A stretch of DNA of 64,000 bases. It comes from Escarpia spicata. Lineage: Eukaryota > Annelida > Polychaeta > Sabellida > Siboglinidae. The stretch is from positions 15,783,908-15,847,907 of the forward strand of contig OZ023209.1 of assembly GCA_963995525.1 (NCBI GenBank), in the 5' to 3' direction. Below the pieces are notes generated by a model, which was not told where the DNA came from, did no database searches, and worked only from the letters and a program-made list of their open reading frames with translations. Made by a program: the position numbers and the translations under genes. Numbering within the stretch: the first letter of the stretch is position 1; each line of letters opens with the position of its first letter. Shown piece by piece: positions 11,669 through 21,350 of the stretch.

Positions 11669-12810
11669 CTATTTTCCTGAAAATGGAGGGGTTTGACGCG
11701 ATAACACGTCTATTTTCCTGAAAACGGAGGGATTTGACGCGATAACACGTCGAACCGTACTCTCGTGTGATGTGACATCCGTAGTCTCGTGACATATCTC
11801 GTCCGTACTCTCATGTGATGTGTCATCCGAAGTCTCGTGACACATCTCGGTCATAGTCTCGTCTCTTGTCTCGTCGGTACTCTCGTGTGATGTGATATCC
11901 GTAGTCTCGTGACATATTTCGGTCATAGTCTCGTCAGTACTCTCGTGTGTTGTGTCATCCATAGTCTCGTGACATATTTCTGTCATAGTCTCGTCAGTAC
12001 GCTCGTGTGATGTGTCATCCATAGTCTCGTGACATATTTCGGTCATAGTCTCGTCAGTACTCTCGTGTGATGTGTCATCCATAGTCTCGTGTGATGTGGT
12101 ATCCGTAGTCTCGTGTGATGTGTCATCCGTACTCTCGTGTGATGTGTCATCCGTAGTCTCGTGACGTATCTTGGCCATAGTCTCGTCTCTTGTCTCGTCC
12201 GTACTCTCGTGTGATGAGTCATCCGTAGTCTCGTGACGTATCTTGGCCATAGTCTCGTCTCTTGTCTCGTCCGTACTCTCGTGTGATGAGTCATCCGTAG
12301 TCTCGTGGCATCTCTTGTCTCGTCGGTACTCTCGTGTGATGTGTCATCCGTAGTCTCGTGCGATGTGTCATCCGTAGTCTCGTGTGATGTATCATCCGTA
12401 GTCTCGTGACATATCTCGGTCATAGTCTCGTCTCTTGTCTCGTCGGTACTCTCGTGTGATGTGTCATCCGTAGTCTCGTGTGATGTCGCATCCACAGTCT
12501 CGTGTGATGTGTCATCCGTACTCTCGTATGATGTGTCATCCGTACTCTCGTGTGATGTGTCATCAATGTCTGTCTCTATGTATGTATCAATGCGTGAGTG
12601 AGTGAGTGAGTGAGTGAGTGAGTGAGTGAGTGAGTGAGTGAGTGAGTGAGTGAGTGAGTGAGTGAGTGAGTGAGTGAGTGAGTGAACAGACACGAAAAAA
12701 GACGCAAGATAAGGTTTGCACAGTATATTCGTGAACAACACAAACGTATTTACAGGTCGTGCTCCATTCTCTGCAGTTGGATTAATGTCACCAAAGGTCT
12801 CATAAACCAC
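11669..12810 (-). CDS. Repeat-encoded Ser/Thr/Asp/His-rich ORF, frame-broken
   Basis: Minus-strand open frame starting about 10 bp below the stop of the Cys/His protein gene. The start is ordinary (MVYETFGDINPTAENG), followed by about eight SLTH tetrapeptides from a TGAG tandem repeat, then 8-residue units such as DDTSHEST and DETRDETM from a 24-bp minisatellite (11750-12570). The frame shifts near 12300 into a basic RLRMTHHTRV reading. The good repeat frame resumes in a neighbouring frame down to 11669. Whether it is translated is uncertain; it could be only a minisatellite that stays open by chance because no unit contains a stop. It belongs to the TIR element. Confidence 0.35.
12595..12684. 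repeat. (GTGA)n microsatellite
   Basis: Perfect tetranucleotide run of about 22 units, encoding the SLTH repeats when read on the minus strand. Confidence 0.9.
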
Positions 12811-12819
12811 GAGACAGAT

Positions 12820-13359
12820 TTACAGATCATCCTCCATTACTGCCAGAACAATTTGCTTTAATTTGTTTCGCCACTCCTCTGAAAACGGTTCTTGCAACCA
12901 ACTCCCGGTAGTACACAAGTGATCGGACGTCAGGTCGGATAGCTTCAAACTCGCGTCTAACAAAACACACAACCAGTCTTTCATCACTGCAGTTGAATTA
13001 ATGGCCTCCACAGCCTCGTCAAAGTGCATATAAATTAGAATGTCATCAGGTAACATACAATCGTGATGAAATTGACTAGGATCGTCTATCTCGCAAGCGA
13101 GACACTGTCGTCTCGAGAGTTCGACGATGGCACATGCTATGTGACGCGCAATCGTCTTCTTCATTTCCATCGCCGGAAACTCAAGCGTAAAGTTCGGACC
13201 AGTGGCGACAGGAGCGGCAGTTGTCACATTGGTTGCGTGAGTAGAAATTGTCACATCGTCAGGAGCGGAAGTTGTCACACCGGTCGTGTCGGCGGAAGTT
13301 GTCACATCGGTCGTATCGGTAGAAGTTGTCACATCGACCGTGTCGGCGGAAGTTGTCAT
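12820..13359 (-). CDS. Unrecognised Cys/His protein with TTSADT repeats
   Basis: A 179-residue minus-strand ORF from ATG at 13359; an open frame continues about 125 bases further upstream without another ATG. The N-terminus is a 27-bp tandem repeat encoding TTSADTVDV-type units. The C-terminal 120 residues are non-repetitive: HIACAIVELSRRQC-LAC, then DPSQFHHDC, and later MKDWLCVLL and EPFSEEWRNKLKQI. The C-x2-C-x6-PSQ-x2-HH-x-C arrangement could bind zinc. I have the impression that a C-x2-C...PSQ...H-x-C motif recurs in animal mobile or virus-like elements, but I cannot name a family. It lies between the RPA-like gene and the repeat ORF on the same strand, so it is probably part of the same element transcript or cluster. 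Confidence 0.55.
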   Translation of the reverse strand: MTTSADTVDVTTSTDTTDVTTSADTTGVTTSAPDDVTISTHATNVTTAAPVATGPNFTLEFPAMEMKKTIARHIACAIVELSRRQCLACEIDDPSQFHHDCMLPDDILIYMHFDEAVEAINSTAVMKDWLCVLLDASLKLSDLTSDHLCTTGSWLQEPFSEEWRNKLKQIVLAVMEDDL

Positions 13360-13388
13360 ATCGACCGTGTCGGCGGAAGTTGTCACAT
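13196..13388. repeat. 27-bp coding minisatellite
   Basis: Diverged tandem units of GTTGTCACATCGGTCGTGTC type (plus strand) that encode the TTSADT repeats of the minus-strand Cys/His protein. Confidence 0.75.
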
Positions 13389-13440
13389 CTGCAGGGATGA
13401 CAGCAGAGAGAGGCTGAAACAGGATACGGAGCCTATTGTA

Positions 13441-13986
13441 TCACCTCCACGTGAGTGACGTTGAAGTTTGTGGATCTCTTCGAGTTTTCTTTATGGTGAG
13501 AGACACACGAGTTCCCGTCAACGAGTTCAGTTTGTAAGTCTGCATCGTTTCGTCCATAACAGCAAACGTCTCGGCATTCACGTCTAGGAGAAGAGCCATA
13601 CACTGGTCGAATAAAGTCAGCCATATAGATCGACCCGTCGCTGCTTCGACAAAGCACATGCGCACCACGAAATGCATGTCAGAGGCAACGTAACCGTGTC
13701 GTTCGCATTGCAAATGTCCCCTATCGTCGGTAATCATACGCTTCTTGCAGTACCTGCACCCGATGTAGAAGGGAGTGTGCTGGCGTACTCTGTCGATGAG
13801 GAGACCTCTGATCTCGATAACGGCGTCGGCGCTTACCGATGTTTCTAGAGCTGAGATGTCCACGACGTCTGGTTCCGACGGCCAGGAAGGACGGTTGATC
13901 ACCGGCATGATGGGTCGGCTCGTCGGCTCGACCTCGTCGCTCGAGTCTGCCGCATTGCGAGGTCGGTAGTAAGGTGTCTTCAACAT
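13441..13986 (-). CDS. RPA1-like OB-fold / zinc-ribbon protein
   Basis: A 181-residue minus-strand ORF from ATG at 13986. An in-frame TTG at 14046 lies on the wrong side of the likely promoter, so the ATG is preferred. Residues about 75-150 carry FYIGCRYCKK, HLQCERHG, VVRMCFVEAATGRSIWLTLFDQ and MALLLDV. This is the layout of the C-terminal DNA-binding domain of RPA1: C-x2-C, then C and H ligands, then a D/A-x-TG-x-x-W-x-x-x-F-x-x-x-A-x-x-LL core. RPA binds single-stranded DNA during replication and repair; here an element-encoded ssDNA-binding role is inferred. Residues 10-50 are a disordered acidic/proline linker. The protein is far shorter than RPA1 and has only one OB fold. It ends about 80 bp before the start of the next gene. 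Confidence 0.6.
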   Translation of the reverse strand: MLKTPYYRPRNAADSSDEVEPTSRPIMPVINRPSWPSEPDVVDISALETSVSADAVIEIRGLLIDRVRQHTPFYIGCRYCKKRMITDDRGHLQCERHGYVASDMHFVVRMCFVEAATGRSIWLTLFDQCMALLLDVNAETFAVMDETMQTYKLNSLTGTRVSLTIKKTRRDPQTSTSLTWR

Positions 13987-14051
13987 GATGATGATGTTAG
14001 CCGTGCTGTCGTCGTGATACGAATGATGGTCCGATTGGCAAAACACCGCGC

Positions 14052-14059
14052 TTATATAG
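14052..14059 (-). promoter_or_regulatory. TATA box of the RPA-like gene
   Basis: TATATAAG on the minus strand, about 66 bp before the ATG at 13986. A similar TTATATAG-containing site lies at 14172-14179 and may be a second or older promoter. Spacing fits an RNA polymerase II core promoter. Confidence 0.55.
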
Positions 14060-14295
14060 TTTGTAAATGTGCCGAAAAGTCACGTGGTCGTGCCGAAAGA
14101 TCTCGGATTATAGAAAATTCAAGAGCACGGAGTGCTGAGTAGAATGTACACAAGCGCGAACTGCAGAGTAGTTATATAGTTCACCACTTATCTAACAGGG
14201 GTGCTTTCAGTTGATGATGATATATCCACCAGGAGTAAGCACTCGACAAAAACAAGAGACACGAATATTTGCAGTACTCATGTGGTTCGCTCACT

Positions 14296-14870
14296 TGTCC
14301 ACTAGGGGATGATGTTTGTGGTTCATGATGTATCCGTCACGGGGCTCTATTGCACGCAAGCGTGCAAGAGACACGAATTTGGGCAGTACTTCTACATTTA
14401 GTTCACAACTTGTCCGCAAGGTGGTACCACGTGTAGTTCATGACCTATCCGCTAGGGGGGGGACAAAAAGTTCACACAAAAATCCGCTAGGTGACACTAC
14501 TGGTCAAAACTCCTCTAGTTTGGAAAATTTCCGCTAGGTGGCGCTAGTGAAGAAAAAACCAGATGTACGAATTTGGGCAGCACTCGAACATTTAGTTTGA
14601 AAAATCCGGTAGGCGGCGCTACTGGTCAATCTATTTTAGTTCCGAAAAATCCCACCAGGTGGCGCTACTGTTCAAACTAAGACGCACAAATTTTAGTTAA
14701 CTTATCCAGCCAGGTGTCACCACTTGTAGTTCATGACCTACCCGCTAGGGGACATCTAGTTCGGAAAAAATCCGCTATGCGGCGCTACCGGACAAACTAT
14801 TTTAGTTCGGGGGGAAATCATCCAGGTGGCGCTGTTTTAGTTTGTAACATATCCGCTAGGTGGCGCCACC
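14296..14870. repeat. Array of CTCF-like motifs
   Basis: At least twelve variants of a 15-20-bp motif close to CCGCTAGGTGGCGCTAC occur 35-75 bp apart. They lie at about 14298, 14413, 14447, 14483, 14530, 14605, 14651, 14705, 14740, 14770, 14820 and 14851. The best (14530, 14651, 14851) contain AGGTGGCGC. Sequences between them share TTTAGTTC / GGTCAAACT pieces. The left end of the element has related sites (about 10316, 10458, 10497, 10527, 10567). This matches the core recognised by the insulator protein CTCF in animals; binding itself is inferred. Confidence 0.65.
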
Positions 14871-14999
14871 GGCACCGCAGGGCCTTAATATTTGACCTTG
14901 ACCTACATCCGGGCGCTTGACCTTGACCTACATCCGGGTACTATCCACTTCCACACCTCAAACTCACACCATGCACGGTACTTAACCTCCTTTACTACT
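14776..14999 (-). repeat. Right terminal inverted repeat
   Basis: Reverse-complement partner of 10149-10372. It has two instead of three CCCGGATGTAGGTCAAG units and an extra CTCF-like site. Confidence 0.85.
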
Positions 15000-15005
15000 C
15001 ATGTA

Positions 15006-15659
15006 TCTCTTTTAATGAGGTAGACACATTTGAATATTTCTTTTCGAATATGCCTGCGATATTCAAATAGCAAATTCATGAGTGGTTGTTGATAATGGAA
15101 TGCAGGGAACAACAACCTTTTTAAATTAACGGTACACTTGATGACGTGGATTATGTATACGGGCCACACGCATAGTACTGCATGGAAACGACAGTTAGAC
15201 CAATTCTTGTGATAACCGGTAAATTGTGTTATAGCGGGTGTCTGAGGATAGGAAGAGTTCGCTGATTATATGTTTTAGTGGATGGAGTTGAATATTCAGC
15301 TGATGAGGTGCGTCATGATGTCAACAAGGAAACAAAATTAACATTCACGGGGGCGTCGATGAATTCCGGTATTTCGATATCGTTCTACTACAACTAATCT
15401 CATATCTCAGCATGGCACCACTACTAAACCAGCGCACTTCGCAATAGAACATATCTTGATGTTGCGCTTTAATCTACTCAAGAATGTACTAGAAATACTG
15501 GTGGTTTAGATCAAGGTCTTCACGATGACGATTATCACGTTCTGCATTTTATGTTATTTGGCACGCAGGCTGGATGATGCAGTGTGCCACCACTACTGTG
15601 TCAAACCTTTTCCAAATGCGAAATAACTACGTTGGTTCTTCCAAAAAAACTTTGTCATA

Positions 15660-15709
<50 letters not shown>

Positions 15710-15793
15710 TCTGATGGATTTTACATACAGGTGTGAACTAGTCAGGTTTTGCACCCATCCCACTGCTATGATATCATAAAGTTGCTATTTTAC
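15006..15793. other. Intronic DNA with a (GT)n run
   Basis: No gene recognised. A GT microsatellite occupies about 15664-15707. From about 15757 the sequence matches 56583 onward, marking the left edge of the segmental duplication. Confidence 0.6.
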
Positions 15794-15994
15794 CGGGAAT
15801 CTCAAGCCCCAAACCGGGTGTCGGAGCCACTACGTTTCCACCGCCTTCTTCTGTCAGCTCTAATGTTGTCCGTCGCGCAACTGGTGACAGGTCGCCCTGA
15901 TGTATCTCGTCTGGAAACAATGTGACTGGTGGTCCCCCTTTTGGAGGCAGGGTGACTGGAGGCTCTGTGACAGGCGGCTCAGCAGCTGCCGGTT
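15794..15994 (-). CDS. Pro/Thr-rich linker exon (copy A)
   Basis: A 201-nt minus-strand exon, phase 1-1, with acceptor TGCTGTTTGCAACAG (AG at 15995-15996) and donor GTAAAATAG (from 15793). It encodes 67 residues: a PAAAEPPVTEPPVTLPP start, a KGGPPVTLFPDE middle and a GDLSPVARRTTLEL...PGLGLEIPG end. There are no cysteines and no fold is expected; it is probably an O-glycosylated spacer between disulfide-bonded domains. A hydrophobic reading just upstream resembles a signal peptide, but it overlaps the pyrimidine-rich splice tract, so I treat it as intron. It is paralogous to the exon at 56622-56798. In the transcript it follows the 20.0-kb EGF exon and precedes the 8.3-kb EGF exon. Confidence 0.6.
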
Positions 15995-16067
15995 CTGTTG
16001 CAAACAGCAATGACAACGGCATCAATACTACACTTATACTAATTGAAAGAAATACAAGTAGACCCAA

Positions 16068-19000
16068 CTAACACACGAGATGACAGAATGTAACACCTTC
16101 AGTAAGATGTTTGTGGTTGTGATGCCAGAGATTCGAGCTAACTTTGGCCTGGCTAGCATCCAGTACTTGCAGATACGGACCATCAAGAAGAACATTGAGG
16201 AGGAGACTAAGGCAACATTGCAAATGGACTACGCCGAAAACTGGGTCTCTCGTGTAACCAGTGTTACCACCCACTCGGTCCCAACCACCCTCGCGTGCGT
16301 GCGTGCGAACTGAAGTCCCTGATGCCGACGCTGGTATATTGGCATAGCACTAAAAGAAGTAGGTGACGTGTATGGTGTGATATACATGACGCCTTCAACG
16401 GGCAAGTGGAAGTGGAGGCCGTTCTGACCAGGGGCTGGTAGATAACGAGGATGTCCTTATTTATGTGGCGGTCCTTCGGGCAGCTGGCAGTGCAGTGTTG
16501 CTGAATGTTATTATGCGTGAAAACAAGAAATCCGGGCCAAGTTTGACTTTGTACCCTCCAACTGTGTCAGTGAAAGACAGTGAGTGGAAGTGAATGAATG
16601 CATCCCTGAACAAGGAATTGTGTTTTTTGTTGTTTTAATGATTGATTAAATTAAAGGATGGGCTTAAAAATATCGGTCGGCCGTCAGTTTGGCTGACTAA
16701 GTAGTAATCTAGAATTGTGCTCATTTACTTTGGTGCGAACAATTGGCATATTAATATGTACTAAAAGACTGGGTTAATTTGTGTTAAATAAGGAGCACAA
16801 CTGTTTATTTGTTCCATTCTAACTCTCGTATCATTATTTGAACCTGCCTACTACAAACAACTGCTTACTAAAACAACAAAATTATTGCACTTGTGATATA
16901 CCTACTGGATCCATTGTATTTTGAACTTTGCAAATTTATTGTGAATTGTTGTGACAGCAGTTGTGTCACCAAAAGTGACATATTTAACATTTTTGAGTGG
17001 ACACTTTGAACAGTTCGTGGATACTTAGATAGTGGATACTTTAAAGCAAATCCATCATCTGAGAGAATTAAACCATGACTTGAAATACATTTAATTAATC
17101 TTTGTTGATATGTTTAAATTTAACAACATTCATGTATTACATAATAATTATGAAGTGAATGTTGTTTATCATTTTAGTGGATCTATATTGTACAGTATAT
17201 GTACTATGTAGGATGAAGGCCACTATCAATATATTATATTATTACATCGCAACTTTATTCTTTATTTTTGGTGACTTCATTTCCGTCCACCAATAAGACA
17301 TGCAAAAGGTGAGGGCTTCTCAAGGCGATGGCATATAGCCTTTTTCTCCCAATGCACATCCTCCCTCCGACTCATGAGAGGATCAACCGAGTATCTCATT
17401 CATAGAGACAGTGGACAGAAATAAAGTCACATATTTTACTAACAGTTTTGGCTTGCATAAAATGTTATAGGATGTAAAGCCACAATGTAATTTTATACAA
17501 AGACAATATGTCACCAGTATTACACATTTGCACTGATAATTTAGCACAATAACATATTCTGAACCAACTGACATAGTCTTGCACATTTTCTTTTGTATTT
17601 AAGCATGTGTGATCACAATGTGCTTGCTCAATTGCCACCTCAATGTCTGGTCCTCAATTCATGATCTGGGAGTTCTAAATGTTGGACACACACAACTTAT
17701 TTGTAGAAGGGGATTCACTTGTTTATAACTGACTGATACGTATTATGCATAATAGCAATAAATAATTGATGTATCATATAAGACTAGTCGTGTGTTATTG
17801 ACTGTACTGTAAACAATATTTAAAATACTTGTATTTAAATACAAGTGAATCACCTTCTACAAATAAGTTGTGTATCCAAAATATGGAACTCCCAGAAATG
17901 GATCCTGAATTGAGGACCTGACATTAAGGTGACATCTACATTTCATAGACAGTAGTCATGTAATACACGAACAGCTCAAGAGTATTTGCATAGTTTTGTT
18001 AAGTTAATACGTTTAAATATTTATACCGTTGCATGTCCTAAGTTCGTGCATCACCTAATCCAGTACCCCTTTGTTATTGTGTCGTGTGTCTTTAGTTTTA
18101 CAGCATCGTTGACATTTCCTGAACTGGCAGAACCTACATGTGTTAATAAACTAGTTAGTGTGTCATCATTCAATGTAAACGTTTTAAGTTTGAGAAACAC
18201 GATACAATAACACATTGCCACGGAATTGCGCGACGCACGAATGTGGTACATATTTGATTACACGCCTTTTGCCTGCATGACGCGGAAAGTGAATAATATT
18301 AACTAATACATGACGACACACATTATTTCACAACGTTATGCACCAAATGTTACAATAAGAACACGGGTGACTGGCTATGGTACCTAGTAGTTAGTGTTAT
18401 TGTTTTGAACTTTTGATTCACAAAGCCAGTTAAGCCCCATCTGATGCTAGCTGTCAGTGCACAGATCGACGGCAACCATGCCAAACACGTGCGCTCGCAA
18501 TGCCGAAGACGAAACGTAAATAAATCGGCGGATTAGAAACGCTCCAATCAGATTATTCACGTTTATTTGTACTTTATCATAGTCACAGTTCTTGTTACAT
18601 TTCGATTTACAATAGGTCGTATATATGTTTATATATGCAGACGTTGAAATACAAATGTGGGACTATATTGTTGTCGTAGTGATGCGTGATTGAAACTGTC
18701 ACACGCCATGAGATAGTTTCAGCTTGTCGCTTCTTACGCGCTGCTTGCCCCACCCGACAATAATATTTTGTCACGTTTCCATGTCGATTTTTGGCGAATA
18801 TTACTTCCTCGGTGCACAGTCATACGTAGACAAATCGACCAAAGACGGACCTGTGTCTTTGACCAAGAATTGTGTTTTGACGTTCAATGTCTTTCCATGT
18901 TCGTCACATTCGTATTTTGTCTTACAATCAGCGTCCAAAAGTGACCACCGCAGATCCTTGCCGAGCTAGCCGCCGGCGGACGCAACAAAATCATCAGCTA

Positions 19001-19400
19001 TAACCTGTCTTTTTCTCTGGGAATCTTTCGGTTAAAGTAAGTGAAAAAGTGTTGCCTATCACTCATAGTATCCACTAGCCATTCAGTACACTCGATTTTA
19101 CTGTGTTTATGTTTTTGTATGCTATGTGGCTATGCCGAGTCGCCTATTGAATTACATTGTGCGGCCGTGAGTGGCATTTCAAGACTCAAACCAATTGGCC
19201 CTAGGGCGTAATGGCGGCGCCCTGTGCGGAAAATGGCCAAGTTTCAAACATTATTTAACATATACCGCAACGCTGTGCTCATCAAATCATGGTGGTGTGT
19301 ACTGTACATGGTATATTCTTATATTTGGGTTATGGTTATTAAAGCGGTTCATTCCCCCTTTAACACCACTCATACCTATTTCTATTCGGGCATGCCTCGA
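16068..19400. other. Long intron with duplicated and inverted-repeat segments
   Basis: Bases to about 16440 are duplicated at 56880-57297. A plus-strand ORF at 16080-16313 (…KMFVVVMPEIRANFG…, …TIKKNIEEETKATL…) looks protein-like, but the paralogous copy does not keep it open and I do not recognise it. Bases about 16440-19405 are absent from the second copy. No gene is supported in 16.4-19.4 kb apart from the hairpin listed separately. Confidence 0.45.
17628..17942. repeat. Short inverted repeat (MITE-like hairpin)
   Basis: Bases about 17628-17725 and 17845-17942 are inverted copies, sharing CTTCTACAAATAAGTTGTGT, GAACTCCCAGA and GAATTGAGGACC, with a spacer of about 120 bp. Probably a small non-autonomous DNA element. 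Confidence 0.6.
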
Positions 19401-19947
19401 GCTGGATATATTAATCACAATTGCCAAACGAATTATATAATCATGACGGACATCATACGTATTGTTCACAATGCAATACATTATCAATAAGTTTTATTTC
19501 TAGCTACAATTCAGTACTTTTCCATTAATGCTGCACCAATTACACACGATATTGCATCACTTCATCATCCATGAGGACTCAATAACAGGGTTATTATACG
19601 TTACGAGCTATTTTACCAGAGTGCAATCCACTGGCAGTTAAATGTAAATAAATGTTGCATCAGACGGTCACACTGCTGGAGTGTCACATAGTTAGTACAA
19701 TCATATTGAAGTCTAAGACTAGACAATATCAAGTTCCAAGACCACAACGTATCACAGACGTGAATATGGGCAGCTCTAGTCAATTACTTCTTGAAGGGTA
19801 ATACATTTTTTTAAACAACCCACCGCTTTAAACATTATTCATGCAAACGTTTGACAAAATCCATCAGACATCAGCATACTATTCCAATTTGTCCAGCGGC
19901 CGTACACTACACAGTTAACAAAGATCAAAGTATCAACATACTTTTAC

Positions 19948-20061
19948 CGTCAGTGCAAAAGCTTCCCGAATAAGGACTCTTGCATTTGCACCGATATCCT
20001 GTTCCTGACTTCGTAAATTCGCAAGTTCCACCATTTTTGCAAGGATTCTTTTTACAGACAT
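19948..20061 (-). CDS. EGF-like exon (copy A)
   Basis: A 114-nt minus-strand exon, phase 1-1, with acceptor AATGTTACAG (AG at 20062-20063) and donor GTAAAAG (from 19947). It encodes DVC-KKNPC-KNGGTC, GYRC-KC and YSGSFC: a complete six-cysteine EGF of about 38 residues. The paralogous exon at 57856-57969 encodes the same protein sequence as far as I can read, with only silent differences, while the flanking introns differ more; that suggests protein-level constraint or gene conversion. In the transcript it follows the partial EGF at 23.4 kb and precedes the 15.8-kb linker. Confidence 0.85.
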
Positions 20062-20539
20062 CTGTAACATTGAAAAAGATTATCAACAGGTCATTTTGCG
20101 ATCGTGCGTGTGTGTATGCGTTCTTGCGTGCGTGAGTGAGTAGGTACAAACATGTAAAATTGTATACGTGTGAATCAGTGGGACGACGCTGCCACTAAAC
20201 AATAGGACGGCAAGGAACTCGCATCCGTAAATGGTAGATAGTAAAACTTGACTTAACAGTTTTTTACAATGCGAAACGACGCAGCGTACAACCCACTGGT
20301 GTGTGCAAATATGGCGACTGTCATTGTGGTTACATGATCTACCTCCTGGCGGCGAGATGTATTGGATGTAGTGCCACCTGCCGGAATGTATTGGAGGTTA
20401 TGCCTCCTGCGGAAAGATGAGACATCATGGCTATGCAGTGGTAATTATTAATTATGGAGTAATTATGGGTAATGAGGGATGCACTTAGCGGGTGCATGCG
20501 TAAGAGGGATCGGTGTCTTACATTAAAGGTCTATGTGTT

Positions 20540-20644
<105 letters not shown>

Positions 20645-21189
20645 AGGTGTGTGTGAATGCGCGTGTATGAAAGAACGAACAAAACACGAGAGTATACGAG
20701 TGCATAAGGCTAATCAATTAGTAATTAGGGGTAATCAAGGGGTAATTGACGTATCGTTTGTGTGCTGGACGAGTGTATCTCATATGTAGGACAGGCATAT
20801 AAGTATGGACAGGCAACAATTAGGGTGTACAGAATCCCGTCACATGCTGCGTCGCGGATGTCGTCAGCCGTGTGGAAGAGAAAAGTAGCGTCTCGCGAGT
20901 GTCGAGTTGTGCGGCTTATCGCATACTGCACCCGCACGCGCCAGTGGCTCGTATGGTGGTACGACTTTCCGCTGACTGAACACCGCGGCAGAGCAGCTTA
21001 CGGGTGTCTGACCACCGCGCCATGGGCTCGAACGAAAATGATGGCAACGATAATGATACCTGCCTATTAATGAAACACGGTACATGCACGATATGTCAAC
21101 CATGGCATCGGTCTTATGGTGACCTAGTTAACGATAGCGAAAAAGTAGCGAAAGTAGTGCCGAAACACACTTCTTATCTCAATTGTTTT

Positions 21190-21350
21190 AAGCCAGTCAA
21201 ATTACCTAATTACCCACAATAACCCCTTAATTACCCAATAAATGCCCTTAATTACCCCCTTATTTACCCCTAATTACCGCGTAATTACCCTTAATTAGCC
21301 ATTATTCCCCTGAATTACCCTTAATCACCCCAAATTACCTCTTAATTATA
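21190..21350. repeat. Degenerate TTAATTACCC repeat
   Basis: About twelve diverged 10-14-bp units of the TTAATTACCC(C) type. Related units flank the microsatellites at 20425-20475, 20715-20745, 27500-27545 and 27845-27870. The duplicate lies at about 58995-59115. Confidence 0.75.

Larger units (their letters stand above)
10143..15005. mobile_element. TIR element, 4.85 kb, Polinton-like ends, no transposase seen
   Basis: The element occupies 10149-14999 and is flanked by the 6-bp direct repeat CATGTA (10143-10148 and 15000-15005). Both ends start AGTAGTAAAGGAGGTTAAG when read inward, and inverted similarity continues for about 220 bp with indels. Its cargo is on the minus strand: an RPA-like gene, a Cys/His protein and a long repeat-encoded ORF. 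Promoter-like 334-bp repeats and CTCF-like motif arrays lie near the ends. AG...CT termini with a 6-bp TSD are known for Polinton/Maverick elements, but no integrase, polymerase B or capsid gene is visible. It is therefore either a non-autonomous derivative or a distinct family. It lies in an intron of the mosaic gene. Confidence 0.8.

Noticed and set aside
10149..14999. Helitron, because of the RPA-like gene
   Set aside because: The element has long inverted repeats and a 6-bp target duplication; Helitrons have neither.
15774..16067. Signal-peptide-like N-terminus before the linker
   Set aside because: The hydrophobic stretch coincides with a pyrimidine-rich acceptor tract ending in CAG, and exon phase matches the gene when the stretch is treated as intron.
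16080..16313. Plus-strand ORF with amphipathic character
   Set aside because: The paralogous region at 56.9-57.2 kb has it broken and I recognise no domain; kept only as a remark.
21190..21350. Interstitial telomere repeat
   Set aside because: Units are TTAATTACCC-like, not TTAGGG/CCCTAA.
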